64,000 nt of DNA from Soonwooa sp032062245 (GTDB taxonomy: Bacteria; Bacteroidota; Bacteroidia; Flavobacteriales; Weeksellaceae). The DNA lies in the NCBI RefSeq assembly GCF_032062245.1, contig NZ_DAMBQF010000008.1, forward strand, positions 44,017 through 108,016, in the 5' to 3' direction. Numbering within the stretch: position 1 is the stretch's first letter; every line of letters begins with the position of its first letter. The notes beneath the pieces are model-generated. The model worked only from the letters and a program-made list of their open reading frames with translations. It was not told the DNA's origin and did no database searches. Positions 35,674 to 44,445 of this stretch are shown piece after piece. The position numbers and the translations under genes are program-made.

Positions 35674-38571
35674 TTAATTCTTGATGAATTTAGTTTGAGA
35701 TTTTTGACCATTAGATTCAACAGTGATAATGTATACACCTTTATCCAATTTTGAAACCTGAACTTTACCGTCTGTCGGACCATTTGCTACAACTTGACCA
35801 GCCATATTTACGATTTGGTAAGTAGATTTAGCTGTAATATTAGAAATGTTAATCATATCTGTTGCAGGGTTAGGATATACTTGTAACTTATTGTTAGCTT
35901 GTACATCATTAACTGCTAAAGTTCCTATATTAAGTGTGTAATCTTCAACCTGACCGTAATTGCTACTTCCACAAGGTGTTGCGTTAGGACCTAAAGAAGT
36001 ATCTTGTAGACGAACTCTCATTCTTGTAGTTCCTGTAGCTGCAGTTGCTGGGATTGTAATGCTACCAGTCCATGGTGAAGTCTTTTTAGCAGATACTAAT
36101 ACTTGTTCACCTGCATCATCGAAGTCGCCATCTTTATTGTAGTCAATCCAAACAATTACTTGGTCAGACGAATAACTTGTACCCGAGAATTTAGCAGTGA
36201 AATCGTAAGTAGTACCTTTCGTCACATTACCTACAACGCTTGTGAAATCTTCATAACCAACTGTTGCAGTAGAGTTTTTGTTAATGTCTGCAAAAGTAAC
36301 ATTGCTAATACTTTCGAATGTTGCATTTCCTGCTGTAGCAGTACAATATTCTATGCCTTTTGTTGTAAAGTTATAGTTTGCAAATGCGCCAACTGTACCG
36401 TTACAAACTGCTGCTACACTAATGTCATAAGATGTATTAATGCTCAAAGAAGTTAAGTTGTATGAGTTTGTTGTTAAACCATTAGCTTCTATCCAGTTGC
36501 TATCACCAGCTTTTTTGTATTTGAAATTATAAGTCGCATTAGCAATCGGATCCCAAGCTGCTTGTGCAGATGTTTGGGTGATTCCGGTGGCTGTAAGACC
36601 TGCAGGAGCAGTTCCATCGCATCCAACCATTGACGATACCGTTACATTAGAGACTGCGTAGAATACATTTCCAATTGCAGAAACTCTTAATTTAATATTG
36701 CTTCCTGATGTTAAACTTGTTAAATCAGCATTTGCAGTTCCTGTATTTGGTGTAGAAGCAATTAATGTTGTCCAAGTTGTTCCATTGTCTGTTGTATAGT
36801 CTATTTTTACATTAGAAACATTATAAGGTGCTGCTGTTGTATTCACAACATCCCATTGGATTGGTGATGGTGCGTTGGTATATACTTTAGTAGTGTTAAC
36901 TTTAAAAGGTCCATCGTTACCAACAGTTACCTTTTGAGCCCCAAATTGCGTTTGTTGTTGCTTAACATCAGGGTTGTTGTCTCTCACTGTTACTCGGAAA
37001 TTCATAGGTCTTGCAACATTAGATACAGCTTCCCATTCAGTAGCGCTGCTTAGTGTACCAGCTAATACCATTGATAATTTAGGGAAGTATCTTGTTGGAC
37101 TTGAAGTTCCCATTATTGAGCGGAACTTTGGTCCTTGTGTGTTATTTCCTGTAACCGTTGTAACAGCCGCTGTAGCACCATCATATTGCTCCCAAGTATA
37201 AATAAGAGCATCGTTTTCTGCATCAGTTGCAGAAGCTGTTAGTACGAAAGCAGTTCCTTTAGGGATAGTTACGTCTGGCATTGCTGCAATTACAGGCGGG
37301 TTATTAGTAATAGGTGTGTTAACATCACAAGCTTGCGTGTTAACATAATCCTGAACTTGTTTTACACTTATAGCGTGGAAATAAGGATCAGAGTGTTGTT
37401 GTACATTATAGCTGGTGATCCCAGCGTATCCCATAATTGTAGATCCTGATCCTGGTTCCATATGTGCTACACTGCCTGAGTGTATTCCGTGAGCAAAGGT
37501 ATGCCAAGCACCAAATTGATGCCCCATCTCATGTGCAACATAATCGATGTCAAAACTATCTCCTGCTGGTGCACCAGATCCAGGTGAAGTATAAGCAGAT
37601 CCTTTTGAAGTACTATCAGTCGGTCCTCCTGCATCACGACAAACATTACCGATATCTCCTGCAGAACCACCACCTCCAGATCTACCGAAAAGATGTCCTA
37701 TGTCGTAGGCAGCATTTCCAATAACACTGGTTAAAGTTTTTTGGATTTCGTTATTCCAAGCTCCTGACGCTCCGGATGAGGCAGGAGAATAAGGGTCGGT
37801 ATTAGGGTCAGTATATATTAATTGAGGGAAATCTTGCAAATTAAGATGGATTGCAAAATCTTTTTCAAAAACACCATTTACCCGGGTCATCGTAGCATTC
37901 ATCGCTGTAAGCGCTTGTGGAACGCCACCGAAGTATTGCGTATATTCACCAGTTACAGATAATGCTAGTCTATAAGTACGGTATTTTTTGTCGCTATTCT
38001 TTTGGAAATCGTTAGCACGATTACTGAAATCCGAGTTTTTAGCCAATTTTTCAAGATCTTGTTTCGATGCAAAAGATTCATTTACCTTACATTCAAAAGC
38101 TTTTTCTGTAGAATTTTTATTTGTTTTTGGGAAAACAGCATATACAGTTTTTGCAGCATTTTGAGGCTCAATAAATTCGTACTTTCCATTTTGATAAAGC
38201 ATCGACTGGAAGTCATTAGGAGCAGTACTAAATCTAACATACTTCGTAGGATCATCGACACCAACCCCTGTATAAGAGCCCAATTGGTATTTGTCGGCTA
38301 ATGATTTTACGACTACAGGAAGACTGTAAACTGCAAATTTTTCTATTTTTCCATCCAGAGTGGGTAAGGATACAATAACTGGTTTCGCTCCCTTGCCCAT
38401 CTCTTTAGCGCTTTTAAGTTGAGAACGTAAAGCTTCTAAATCTAAAGAATAATGTGTTGTAGCATTAATCTCTGGTCGAAGTTTTTCACCTTGCATAGAA
38501 GTCGGACTCCATTGTGCAAAAGCTGTAGTAAATAATCCGCAAGCTAAAACACTTGTAAAGATTTTTTTCAT
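35674..38571 (-). CDS. Secreted reprolysin-like zinc metalloprotease with T9SS tail
   Basis: 965 residues. Signal peptide (MKKIFTSVLACGLFTTAFAQ), a pro-region to about 190, then a metzincin catalytic domain with zinc ligands H347, H351 and H357 in HEMGHQFGAWH and a Met-turn in STIMGYAG near 377. A fibronectin III-like region (APAGLTATGITQTSAQAAWD, near 650), a GEVED module (IVWIDYNKDGDFDDAGEQV, CGSSNYGQVEDYTLNIG) and a T9SS type A sorting domain (LQVYPNPATDMINI to QTKFIKN) follow. It should be exported by Sec, then T9SS, and act outside the cell. Monocistronic. Confidence 0.95.
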   Translation of the reverse strand: MKKIFTSVLACGLFTTAFAQWSPTSMQGEKLRPEINATTHYSLDLEALRSQLKSAKEMGKGAKPVIVSLPTLDGKIEKFAVYSLPVVVKSLADKYQLGSYTGVGVDDPTKYVRFSTAPNDFQSMLYQNGKYEFIEPQNAAKTVYAVFPKTNKNSTEKAFECKVNESFASKQDLEKLAKNSDFSNRANDFQKNSDKKYRTYRLALSVTGEYTQYFGGVPQALTAMNATMTRVNGVFEKDFAIHLNLQDFPQLIYTDPNTDPYSPASSGASGAWNNEIQKTLTSVIGNAAYDIGHLFGRSGGGGSAGDIGNVCRDAGGPTDSTSKGSAYTSPGSGAPAGDSFDIDYVAHEMGHQFGAWHTFAHGIHSGSVAHMEPGSGSTIMGYAGITSYNVQQHSDPYFHAISVKQVQDYVNTQACDVNTPITNNPPVIAAMPDVTIPKGTAFVLTASATDAENDALIYTWEQYDGATAAVTTVTGNNTQGPKFRSIMGTSSPTRYFPKLSMVLAGTLSSATEWEAVSNVARPMNFRVTVRDNNPDVKQQQTQFGAQKVTVGNDGPFKVNTTKVYTNAPSPIQWDVVNTTAAPYNVSNVKIDYTTDNGTTWTTLIASTPNTGTANADLTSLTSGSNIKLRVSAIGNVFYAVSNVTVSSMVGCDGTAPAGLTATGITQTSAQAAWDPIANATYNFKYKKAGDSNWIEANGLTTNSYNLTSLSINTSYDISVAAVCNGTVGAFANYNFTTKGIEYCTATAGNATFESISNVTFADINKNSTATVGYEDFTSVVGNVTKGTTYDFTAKFSGTSYSSDQVIVWIDYNKDGDFDDAGEQVLVSAKKTSPWTGSITIPATAATGTTRMRVRLQDTSLGPNATPCGSSNYGQVEDYTLNIGTLAVNDVQANNKLQVYPNPATDMINISNITAKSTYQIVNMAGQVVANGPTDGKVQVSKLDKGVYIITVESNGQKSQTKFIKN

Positions 38572-38632
38572 AAAAATTATTTTAGGATTGATGATGCTAA
38601 AATAATAAATATTATGTAATTTACAATAAAAT

Positions 38633-38663
38633 AAAAAAAACGTTTAGAAATTCTAAACGTTTT
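38633..38663 (-). terminator. Terminator of the GlsB-type gene
   Basis: A perfect palindrome (aaaacgtttagaa with ttctaaacgtttt) followed on the minus strand by eight T, 23 bases after the stop of the 85-residue membrane protein. Confidence 0.85.
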
Positions 38664-38685
38664 TATCTTTTAAGTATATTAAAGC

Positions 38686-38943
38686 TTATCTTTTAGTAGT
38701 CAGTTTACTATAGATGAAGAGTAATAAAATAGCTCCTGCTATTGAGAAGACCCAATTCGAAAAGCTCCAAAAACTATCGGGTTTCACAAAACCAATAAGG
38801 TCAGCTATAAAGCCCCCTAACATACTCCCTAGTATACCAATAATAATGGTGATTAACCATCCTGCAGGATCATTACCTGGTCTTAACATTTTTGCAATTG
38901 CTCCAGCAATTAATCCAAAAATTATCCATCCTAGCCAACTCAT
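38686..38943 (-). CDS. GlsB/YeaQ/YmgE family small membrane protein
   Basis: 85 residues, three membrane helices. The start MSWLGWIIFGLIAGAIAKML and GWLITIIIGILGSMLGG near residue 28 are the family signature (once called transglycosylase-associated proteins). Members are stress-induced inner-membrane proteins of unclear function. It ends at its own terminator. The 55-base gap to the ftsY end upstream leaves it unclear whether it has its own promoter. Confidence 0.92.
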   Translation of the reverse strand: MSWLGWIIFGLIAGAIAKMLRPGNDPAGWLITIIIGILGSMLGGFIADLIGFVKPDSFWSFSNWVFSIAGAILLLFIYSKLTTKR

Positions 38944-38998
38944 AATTTAATTTTTTAAGTTAATATTTTGTGTGATTTTGTGTTTATTGGAAAAAATA

Positions 38999-39952
38999 TT
39001 ATTTCTTCTTAAAAAATGAGTCAACAAATTCCATACCATTGAATAGTTGTAGATCTTCCATCTTTTCTCCCACTCCAATATATTTTACAGGAATTTGAAA
39101 TTGATCCGAAATACCGATAACCACGCCGCCTTTTGCTGTTCCGTCCAATTTGGTAACCGCTAAAGCATTAACTTCTGTTGCTGCTGTAAATTGTTTTGCT
39201 TGCTCAAAAGCGTTCTGTCCTGTAGAGCCATCAAGAACTAGTAAAACCTCGTGTGGTGCATCAGGAATAACTTTTTGCATAACACGTTTAATTTTAGAAA
39301 GTTCGTTCATCAAATTAACTTTGTTGTGTAGTCGCCCGGCGGTGTCAATAATTACAACATCTGCATTTTGCGCAACCGCCGATTGTACCGTATCAAATGC
39401 AACCGAAGCAGGATCCGATCCCATGGCTTGTTTTACAATTGGTACACCAACACGCTCGCTCCAGATAACCAATTGATCTACGGCAGCAGCACGGAAAGTA
39501 TCGGCAGCACCAAGAAACACATTAAGACCTTGGGATTTGAATTGATGTGCCAGTTTCCCGATAGTCGTCGTTTTTCCAACACCGTTAACACCAACAACCA
39601 TGATGACATAAGGTTTTTTGCTCATGTCAATATTCTCGGTTGAGGCGTGAGGATTGTCTAATAATAAGCCCGAAATTTCTTCTCTTAATATATTGTCAAG
39701 TTCGGATACGTTAACATATTTATCTCTTGCAACACGGTCTTCAATTCTTTTGATGACTTTAATGGTTGTCTCTGCACCAACATCGGAAGCGATTAGCACT
39801 TCCTCTAGATCATCCAGAACCTCGTCATCTACGGTACTTTTACCAACAACCGCACGAGAAATTTTATCAAAGAAACCTTCTCTAGATTTTTCAAGTCCTT
39901 TGTCAAGACTTTCTTTTTCTTCTTTTTTAAATATTTTTTTGAACCAACTCAT
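38999..39952 (-). CDS. ftsY: Signal recognition particle receptor FtsY
   Basis: 317 residues. The SRP GTPase NG domain has GVNGVGKTTTIGKLA (P-loop) near residue 118, DTFRAAAVDQL near 155, DTAGRLHNKVNLM near 200 and TKLDGTAKGGV near 265. The acidic A domain is short (MSWFKKIFKKEEKESLDKG), as usual in this phylum. It receives ribosome-SRP complexes at the inner membrane. It follows the L28-L33-DUF4295 genes after 147 bases that contain a terminator and a -7 box, so it may be transcribed separately. Confidence 0.97.
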   Translation of the reverse strand: MSWFKKIFKKEEKESLDKGLEKSREGFFDKISRAVVGKSTVDDEVLDDLEEVLIASDVGAETTIKVIKRIEDRVARDKYVNVSELDNILREEISGLLLDNPHASTENIDMSKKPYVIMVVGVNGVGKTTTIGKLAHQFKSQGLNVFLGAADTFRAAAVDQLVIWSERVGVPIVKQAMGSDPASVAFDTVQSAVAQNADVVIIDTAGRLHNKVNLMNELSKIKRVMQKVIPDAPHEVLLVLDGSTGQNAFEQAKQFTAATEVNALAVTKLDGTAKGGVVIGISDQFQIPVKYIGVGEKMEDLQLFNGMEFVDSFFKKK

Positions 39953-40035
39953 TTCAGAGAATTTCGAATTTTAAATTTTGATTATAGATTTTGTGGAAAT
40001 CGAATGTTTGATATTTGTTTCAGAAAATCTTTCCT

Positions 40036-40043
40036 CAAAGATA
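40036..40043 (-). promoter_or_regulatory. -7 promoter box TATCTTTG upstream of ftsY
   Basis: A perfect TAnnTTTG match between the ribosomal operon terminator and ftsY. The -33 element is not clear. Confidence 0.4.
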
Positions 40044-40045
40044 AT

Positions 40046-40073
40046 AAAAAAACTACCCAAAAATTGAGTAGTT
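40046..40073 (-). terminator. Terminator of the rpmB-rpmG-DUF4295 operon
   Basis: A 9-bp stem with one G-T pair (40051-40059 with 40065-40073) followed on the minus strand by seven T. It lies about 28 bases after the DUF4295 stop. Confidence 0.75.
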
Positions 40074-40101
40074 AATTTATACAATTACAAATCTTGTAGA
40101 A

Positions 40102-40254
40102 TTATTTTTTCAAATAAGAATCTACGTCGTCTGCATTCATTACTTTTTCTTCGAAAACGTAAGCTCCTGATTTTGGAGATTTTACCATTTTCACAACTTT
40201 AGTCATCTTTTTAGATGAACCATCTTTAAGGGTTGCTACAACTTTCTTTGCCAT
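40102..40254 (-). CDS. DUF4295 small basic protein
   Basis: 50 residues: starts MAKKVVATLKDGSSKKMTKV and ends NADDVDSYLKK. This small Lys-rich protein is encoded between L33 and FtsY in many Bacteroidota. Its size, charge and place suggest a ribosome-associated role, which is an inference. It starts 25 bases after the rpmG stop. Confidence 0.9.
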   Translation of the reverse strand: MAKKVVATLKDGSSKKMTKVVKMVKSPKSGAYVFEEKVMNADDVDSYLKK

Positions 40255-40279
40255 TTTTAAATATCTTTAATGGATTAGA

Positions 40280-40462
40280 TTACTTGATTTCTTTGTGTAG
40301 AGTGTACTTCTTAAGAACTGGGTTAAATTTTTTAAGCTCCAATCTTTCAGTAGTGTTCTTTTTGTTTTTGGTAGTGATGTATCGAGACATCCCAGCCATA
40401 CCTGTTTCTTTGTGCTCTGTGCACTCTAGAATTACTTGAACTCTGTTACCTTTTTTTGCCAT
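40280..40462 (-). CDS. rpmG: 50S ribosomal protein L33
   Basis: 60 residues; MAKKGNRVQVILECTEHK at the start and the YITTKNKKNTTERLELKKFNP segment identify L33. Only one Cys is present, so this is the zinc-free type. It is the second gene of the rpmB-rpmG-DUF4295 operon, 9 bases after rpmB. Confidence 0.97.
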   Translation of the reverse strand: MAKKGNRVQVILECTEHKETGMAGMSRYITTKNKKNTTERLELKKFNPVLKKYTLHKEIK

Positions 40463-40471
40463 TGCTTAAAA

Positions 40472-40708
40472 TTATTTAATAAATCCGTTTCTTACAGCTC
40501 TTTCAATAGCTTCTTCGATTCCAATCTTGTTGATTACTCTTAATCCGTGAGCAGAAACTCTTAGAGTTACATGCTTACCATGCTCAGGAAGAAAAAATTT
40601 CTTCTCTAATAAGTTAATTTCAAAACGTCTTTTCGTTTTGTTGTTTGCGTGAGAAACGTTGTTTCCTACCATTGCACGCTTACCTGTTATTTGGCAAATT
40701 CTTGACAT
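40472..40708 (-). CDS. rpmB: 50S ribosomal protein L28
   Basis: 78 residues; MSRICQITGKRAMVGNNVSHANNKTKRRFE is the L28 N-terminus. It is the first gene of the operon with rpmG and DUF4295. A promoter-like element is at 40747-40778. Confidence 0.97.
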   Translation of the reverse strand: MSRICQITGKRAMVGNNVSHANNKTKRRFEINLLEKKFFLPEHGKHVTLRVSAHGLRVINKIGIEEAIERAVRNGFIK

Positions 40709-40746
40709 ATCTCGATGTTCTTTTTACTATATGATATTTGAGGTTG

Positions 40747-40778
40747 CAAAATAACGAATTTTTTTTCGCATTGACAAA
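40747..40778 (-). promoter_or_regulatory. Promoter of the rpmB operon
   Basis: On the minus strand: TTTG, 20 bases, then TTATTTTG (one mismatch to TAnnTTTG). It predicts a leader of about 35 bases. Confidence 0.5.
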
Positions 40779-40844
40779 TCTTTTTTAAAATAAATAGAAT
40801 ATTCTATGTTAATTTTTTTTCAAGTTTTTATCAAAGTCCTTTTA

Positions 40845-41198
40845 TTACGAGTTTTCAACAAAGAATTTGATGTTGTCAACCGGTGTTCCGAGCATTGCTA
40901 CCTGTCCTTTTATTAGGATTGGACTTTCTATTAAATCTGGCGTTGTACGTAAGATTTCATAGATGTTATCGTCGGTTAAAGCTTCGATTTTGGCACCGAT
41001 TTTTTCTTTCCATTTGTTGATTCTTTCTAAGAAATATTGCGGCTTAATATTTAGTTTTTTAACCAAATTTTTAAGTTCTAAAACAGATAATTGATGCGTC
41101 TTTAGATCAATTAATTGGAACTTGATGTTGTGCTCGTCCAAGTATTCGAGAATAGCTCGGGATTTCGGGCAATTACTGGTGTATATAACCTCTAACAT
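40845..41198 (-). CDS. ArsC/Spx-family thioredoxin-like protein
   Basis: 117 residues with the ArsC/Spx fold: IYTSNCPKSRAILEYLDE at the start gives one active-site Cys (C10) without the second Cys of Spx-type CxxC. The later segments LVKKLNIKPQYFLE and LIESPILIKGQVAMLGTP match the family. Arsenate reduction is possible but unproven. No ars genes are nearby; the neighbours are rpmB and a nucleoside kinase. Confidence 0.82.
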   Translation of the reverse strand: MLEVIYTSNCPKSRAILEYLDEHNIKFQLIDLKTHQLSVLELKNLVKKLNIKPQYFLERINKWKEKIGAKIEALTDDNIYEILRTTPDLIESPILIKGQVAMLGTPVDNIKFFVENS

Positions 41199-41287
41199 GA
41201 TAAGGTTTTTTTAGGATTTTTGTAATAATAAAGTGTCAATCTTCATTGTTGGCAGTTAGCCATATCCTTCAATTACCGAAATTTTGT

Positions 41288-41902
41288 CTAGAACAAACCG
41301 TTCAGTTCTCCGTCAATTCTTTCCAGAATGTAACCAAAATCTTCAGGTTTTTCAACGAAATCTAATTTGTCAACTTCGATAACTAGGAGTTTTCCTTCTT
41401 TGTAATTAGAAATCCAACTCTCGTATTTGTTATTAAGTTTTGACAAATAATCGATACTAATGCTTGTCTCGTAATCGCGTCCTCTCTTCGCAATTTGACG
41501 TACCAAAGTTGGTATTTCGGCTTTTAAATAGATTAGCAAATCTGGTGCCGAAACGAAGTCTTTCATCAAGTTAAAAACTGATAAATAATTTTTATAATCG
41601 CGCTCCGAAAGCAGGTTCATTTCTGCAAGATTTTCTGCAAAAATGTGTGCGTCTTCGTAGATCGTACGATCTTGGATAACGTTTTTTCCACTGTCACGAA
41701 TCTCTTTAACTTGACGGAATCTGCTTCCCAAAAAGTAGATTTGCAATGCAAAAGACCATTTTGACATATCACCATAAAAATCGTCCAAATAAGGGTTGTG
41801 ATCAACGTCTTCGAACTGCGCTTCCCACTCGTAATGTTTAGAAAGCATTCTTGTTAAAGTCGTTTTTCCTGCGCCAATATTTCCAGTTACAGCAATATGC
41901 AT
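41288..41902 (-). CDS. Deoxynucleoside kinase (deoxyadenosine/deoxyguanosine type)
   Basis: 204 residues. The P-loop VTGNIGAGKTTLTRML is at residue 5, the DRTIYEDAHIF segment near 78 is the usual dNK DRS-like motif, and RGRDYE near 140 is the lid. It phosphorylates salvaged deoxynucleosides in the cytoplasm; which base cannot be told from sequence. It is a member of a minus-strand run with the ArsC-like gene (89 bases downstream) and the exported propeller-like gene (44 bases upstream). Confidence 0.92.
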   Translation of the reverse strand: MHIAVTGNIGAGKTTLTRMLSKHYEWEAQFEDVDHNPYLDDFYGDMSKWSFALQIYFLGSRFRQVKEIRDSGKNVIQDRTIYEDAHIFAENLAEMNLLSERDYKNYLSVFNLMKDFVSAPDLLIYLKAEIPTLVRQIAKRGRDYETSISIDYLSKLNNKYESWISNYKEGKLLVIEVDKLDFVEKPEDFGYILERIDGELNGLF

Positions 41903-41946
41903 GATCTTATTTTGTTCTAAGTTATTGATTATTAAGCTTGAGTGTT

Positions 41947-42714
41947 TTACGACTCGGGCTTGTAAAGATATAGCTTGTTTTTGCTGCGAACCAAAAATCC
42001 TGACTTATTTTTATCCACAATTTCTGAGTCTTGTTTATAACTCAATTTTTTTACTTTTTTGTCGGTGGAATATTGGATGAGTTCGGGTTTTGTAAAAACT
42101 AAAATTGTCTCGTTTTCACGTTTTAGTTTTGTTGGTAGATTTAGTTCGATTTTATCAAGAATTTCGCCTCTTAAATTTAAAACTAAAAAAGAATTTTTCT
42201 TTAATAAATAAACTTTGTTTTCGTACACCAACATGTCGAGGATGTCTTCCATGTTTTGGTAAAAAGGGAAGCTGTTAACGATTTTGTTATTTCTATAATT
42301 ATATTGAATTAACTTTTTCGAGCTATCATCCAGTAGCCAAAGGCTTTGTTGATCTTCAACATAGACTCTTTTTATGAAATTAAAATTCTCCGAAAGGCGT
42401 ATGTTTTGGATGTCATTAAGATTGGCGTCCGTTAGTTTAATCTCTTGTGTGTTCTCGGAAAAGAAAACGATGTTAAGCGGATTATTAATCGCTTGTGCTC
42501 GGAAAGGTCTTGGCAGCATTTGTTGCGCAGCTTTAAGACCTAAAGTATCATACTTAGTGAAACTAAAACTTTTTGCATTGTACAAATAGATGTTGTCATA
42601 GTCGTCAAAATAAATCCCTTGACTGTCTCTTAAGTTAAGGCTGTCGGATTTTATTTCGATTTGACTAAACAACAAAAAAGGCATCAAACAGAACAAAAAC
42701 AATAAGTTTTTCAT
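41947..42714 (-). CDS. Exported protein, beta-propeller-like, unknown function
   Basis: 255 residues with a signal peptide (LLFLFCLMPFLLFSQ). Repeating short strand pairs such as DYDNIYLYNAKSFSFTKYD and ENKVYLLKKNSFLVLNLRG suggest a beta-propeller, but no family is recognised. It lies between the cyclotransferase-type lipoprotein gene and the deoxynucleoside kinase, on the same strand. A hairpin terminator upstream (42756-42787) separates it from the former. Confidence 0.75.
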   Translation of the reverse strand: MKNLLFLFCLMPFLLFSQIEIKSDSLNLRDSQGIYFDDYDNIYLYNAKSFSFTKYDTLGLKAAQQMLPRPFRAQAINNPLNIVFFSENTQEIKLTDANLNDIQNIRLSENFNFIKRVYVEDQQSLWLLDDSSKKLIQYNYRNNKIVNSFPFYQNMEDILDMLVYENKVYLLKKNSFLVLNLRGEILDKIELNLPTKLKRENETILVFTKPELIQYSTDKKVKKLSYKQDSEIVDKNKSGFLVRSKNKLYLYKPES

Positions 42715-42755
42715 TTAATAAATAAGATTAGCGATTTATAATTCAAAAATAAATA

Positions 42756-42787
42756 AAAAAGTCCAAGCATCAACTTGGACTTTTTGA
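42756..42787 (-). terminator. Terminator of the glutaminyl cyclotransferase gene
   Basis: A perfect 12-bp stem (aaaaagtccaag with cttggacttttt) with a T-rich tail on the minus strand, 20 bases after the stop codon. Confidence 0.88.
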
Positions 42788-42804
42788 ATTCTTATTATTA
42801 GAAA

Positions 42805-43827
42805 TTATTTGAATTTCACTTCATAGATTTTTGGCCAGTTTTTACCAGTAACTAGCATATTTTCACCTTTAAAGGCGATGCCGTTAAGGACGTTATCTGT
42901 GCTTGTTGTGTTTTCTTTTGCAATGTTTGTGAAATCCATTTTGCCAACAACTTCACCAGTTTTTGGATCGATTTTCAAGATAATTGGTTTCATCCACACA
43001 TTCGCATAGATGTAGCCTTTGTAATATTCTAGTTCATTAATTTGGTCGTAAGATTCTGTATTGCCAGCAACTGCGATTTCGCGAACGATTTTTGATGGAT
43101 TTTTCGGATCTAAGAAATAAATGCTTTTTGTTCCGTCTGATAAAATCAAATATTGTCCATCGTAAGTTAAACCCCAACCTTCGCCAATCTCATCTGGATA
43201 AGCAAATTCTGAAAGAAGTTTTAAACTTGCTTTGTCATAAATAAAGCCTTTTTTATTCTTCCAAGTTAATTGGTAGACTTTATCGCCAATAATTGTGCTG
43301 CCTTCAGCAAAAACATCTTCCGGATTTTTAGTTGCAACAATTGGCGTTGTTGATCCAAGTGTATATTTTAAGATTTGTGAAGCGCCGTTTTGACCATCAC
43401 TTTCGTAGATGGTGTTACCTTCAATTTGGAAACCTTGTACAAAATTTTGAGGATTATGTGGATATTCTGCAATGATGTCGTAGGCGATTGTTGCTTCAGG
43501 GTTTTTAGCAAAAACATTAATGGTGGCATCTTGTGTCAAAACTTGGCCATCTTTCTTTTTGATATTAAAAGTTACCGCATTGTCGCCAAGTGTGAAGAAT
43601 TTAGGGTCGATAACTAAATTACTCGTTTCTTTGTCACCAAAATTAATACTAATGCTTTCGGCATTGTTAAGAACCTCTTGCGGAATGTTAAGCTTGTCAC
43701 CAAAGTGATAACCTTTGCTTTCCATGGAGATATTGTAGTCGTTGAGATTATTAAGAATTTCCTTATCCTTATTACATGACATCAACATCATAAAAGCAAC
43801 TGCGGAAAGGATGAAATATTTTTTCAT
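42805..43827 (-). CDS. Glutaminyl-peptide cyclotransferase-like lipoprotein
   Basis: About 340 residues from the ATG at 43827, which gives a lipobox signal (FMMLMSC, Cys18); an ATG at 43857 adds ten residues and is less likely. The C-terminal two-thirds is a plant-type glutamine cyclotransferase beta-propeller (PQNFVQGFQIEGNTIYESDGQNG near residue 130, then WGLTYDGQYLILSDGT). An N-terminal domain of about 100 residues precedes it. The enzyme class turns N-terminal Gln to pyroglutamate; here it would act in the periplasm or at the outer membrane. Confidence 0.9.
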   Translation of the reverse strand: MKKYFILSAVAFMMLMSCNKDKEILNNLNDYNISMESKGYHFGDKLNIPQEVLNNAESISINFGDKETSNLVIDPKFFTLGDNAVTFNIKKKDGQVLTQDATINVFAKNPEATIAYDIIAEYPHNPQNFVQGFQIEGNTIYESDGQNGASQILKYTLGSTTPIVATKNPEDVFAEGSTIIGDKVYQLTWKNKKGFIYDKASLKLLSEFAYPDEIGEGWGLTYDGQYLILSDGTKSIYFLDPKNPSKIVREIAVAGNTESYDQINELEYYKGYIYANVWMKPIILKIDPKTGEVVGKMDFTNIAKENTTSTDNVLNGIAFKGENMLVTGKNWPKIYEVKFK

Positions 43828-43914
43828 AAATGATTTTTCTAAAATTTTAAACATCAAAATTACAAAAATTAAAAATCTAAGTTGTATAAATTTTTTTTAA
43901 AACTGTAGAAGATG

Positions 43915-43922
43915 TAGTTTTG
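43915..43922 (+). promoter_or_regulatory. -7 promoter box TAGTTTTG of folA
   Basis: A perfect TAnnTTTG match 22 bases before the ATG at 43945. No clear -33 element. Confidence 0.45.
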
Positions 43923-43944
43923 TAAAATAAACAATTTTTTCAAC

Positions 43945-44445
43945 ATGGTAAGTATTGTTGTAGCAATGGGGAAAAATAATGCCATTGGAAAAGATAATCA
44001 ACTTTTGTGGCATCTTCCCGAAGATCTAAAACATTTTAAAAATCTAACATCTGGTCATCCTATTATTATGGGGCGCAAAACCTACGAAAGTATTGGTCGT
44101 CCACTTCCTAACCGTACCAATATTGTGGTTAGTAGAAAGGATAATTGGTTTGAAGAAGGGATTTTGATTGTACCAAGTTTGAAAGAAGCTTTAAAGCATG
44201 CTAAAAAAATTGATAGCGAAGTTTTTGTACTCGGCGGTGGAAATATCTACTCGCAAACGATAAACTTGGTGGATCGATTGGAAGTGACAATTGTTGAGGG
44301 AGAAATGGATGCTGATGTTTTCTTTCCTAAAATTGATTCTAAAATTTGGGCAGAAACCAAAAGAGATTGTCATAGCAAAGACGAAAAAAATGCATTCAAT
44401 TATTGTTTTGTAACCTACGAAAGAAAGGAAAGTCTTAAGAAGTAA
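43945..44445 (+). CDS. folA: Dihydrofolate reductase
   Basis: 166 residues; reduces dihydrofolate to tetrahydrofolate with NADPH. IVVAMGKNNAIGKDNQLLWHLPEDLKHFK at the start, PIIMGRKTYESIGRPLPNR near 50 and VFVLGGGNIYSQTI near 92 are the family signatures. It directly abuts recR (its stop ends at 44445, recR starts at 44446), so the pair is probably translationally coupled. Confidence 0.97.
   Translation: MVSIVVAMGKNNAIGKDNQLLWHLPEDLKHFKNLTSGHPIIMGRKTYESIGRPLPNRTNIVVSRKDNWFEEGILIVPSLKEALKHAKKIDSEVFVLGGGNIYSQTINLVDRLEVTIVEGEMDADVFFPKIDSKIWAETKRDCHSKDEKNAFNYCFVTYERKESLKK

Noticed and set aside
36974..38301. Plus-strand open frames opposite the metalloprotease gene
   Set aside because: They mirror the codon pattern of the real minus-strand gene and show no family features.
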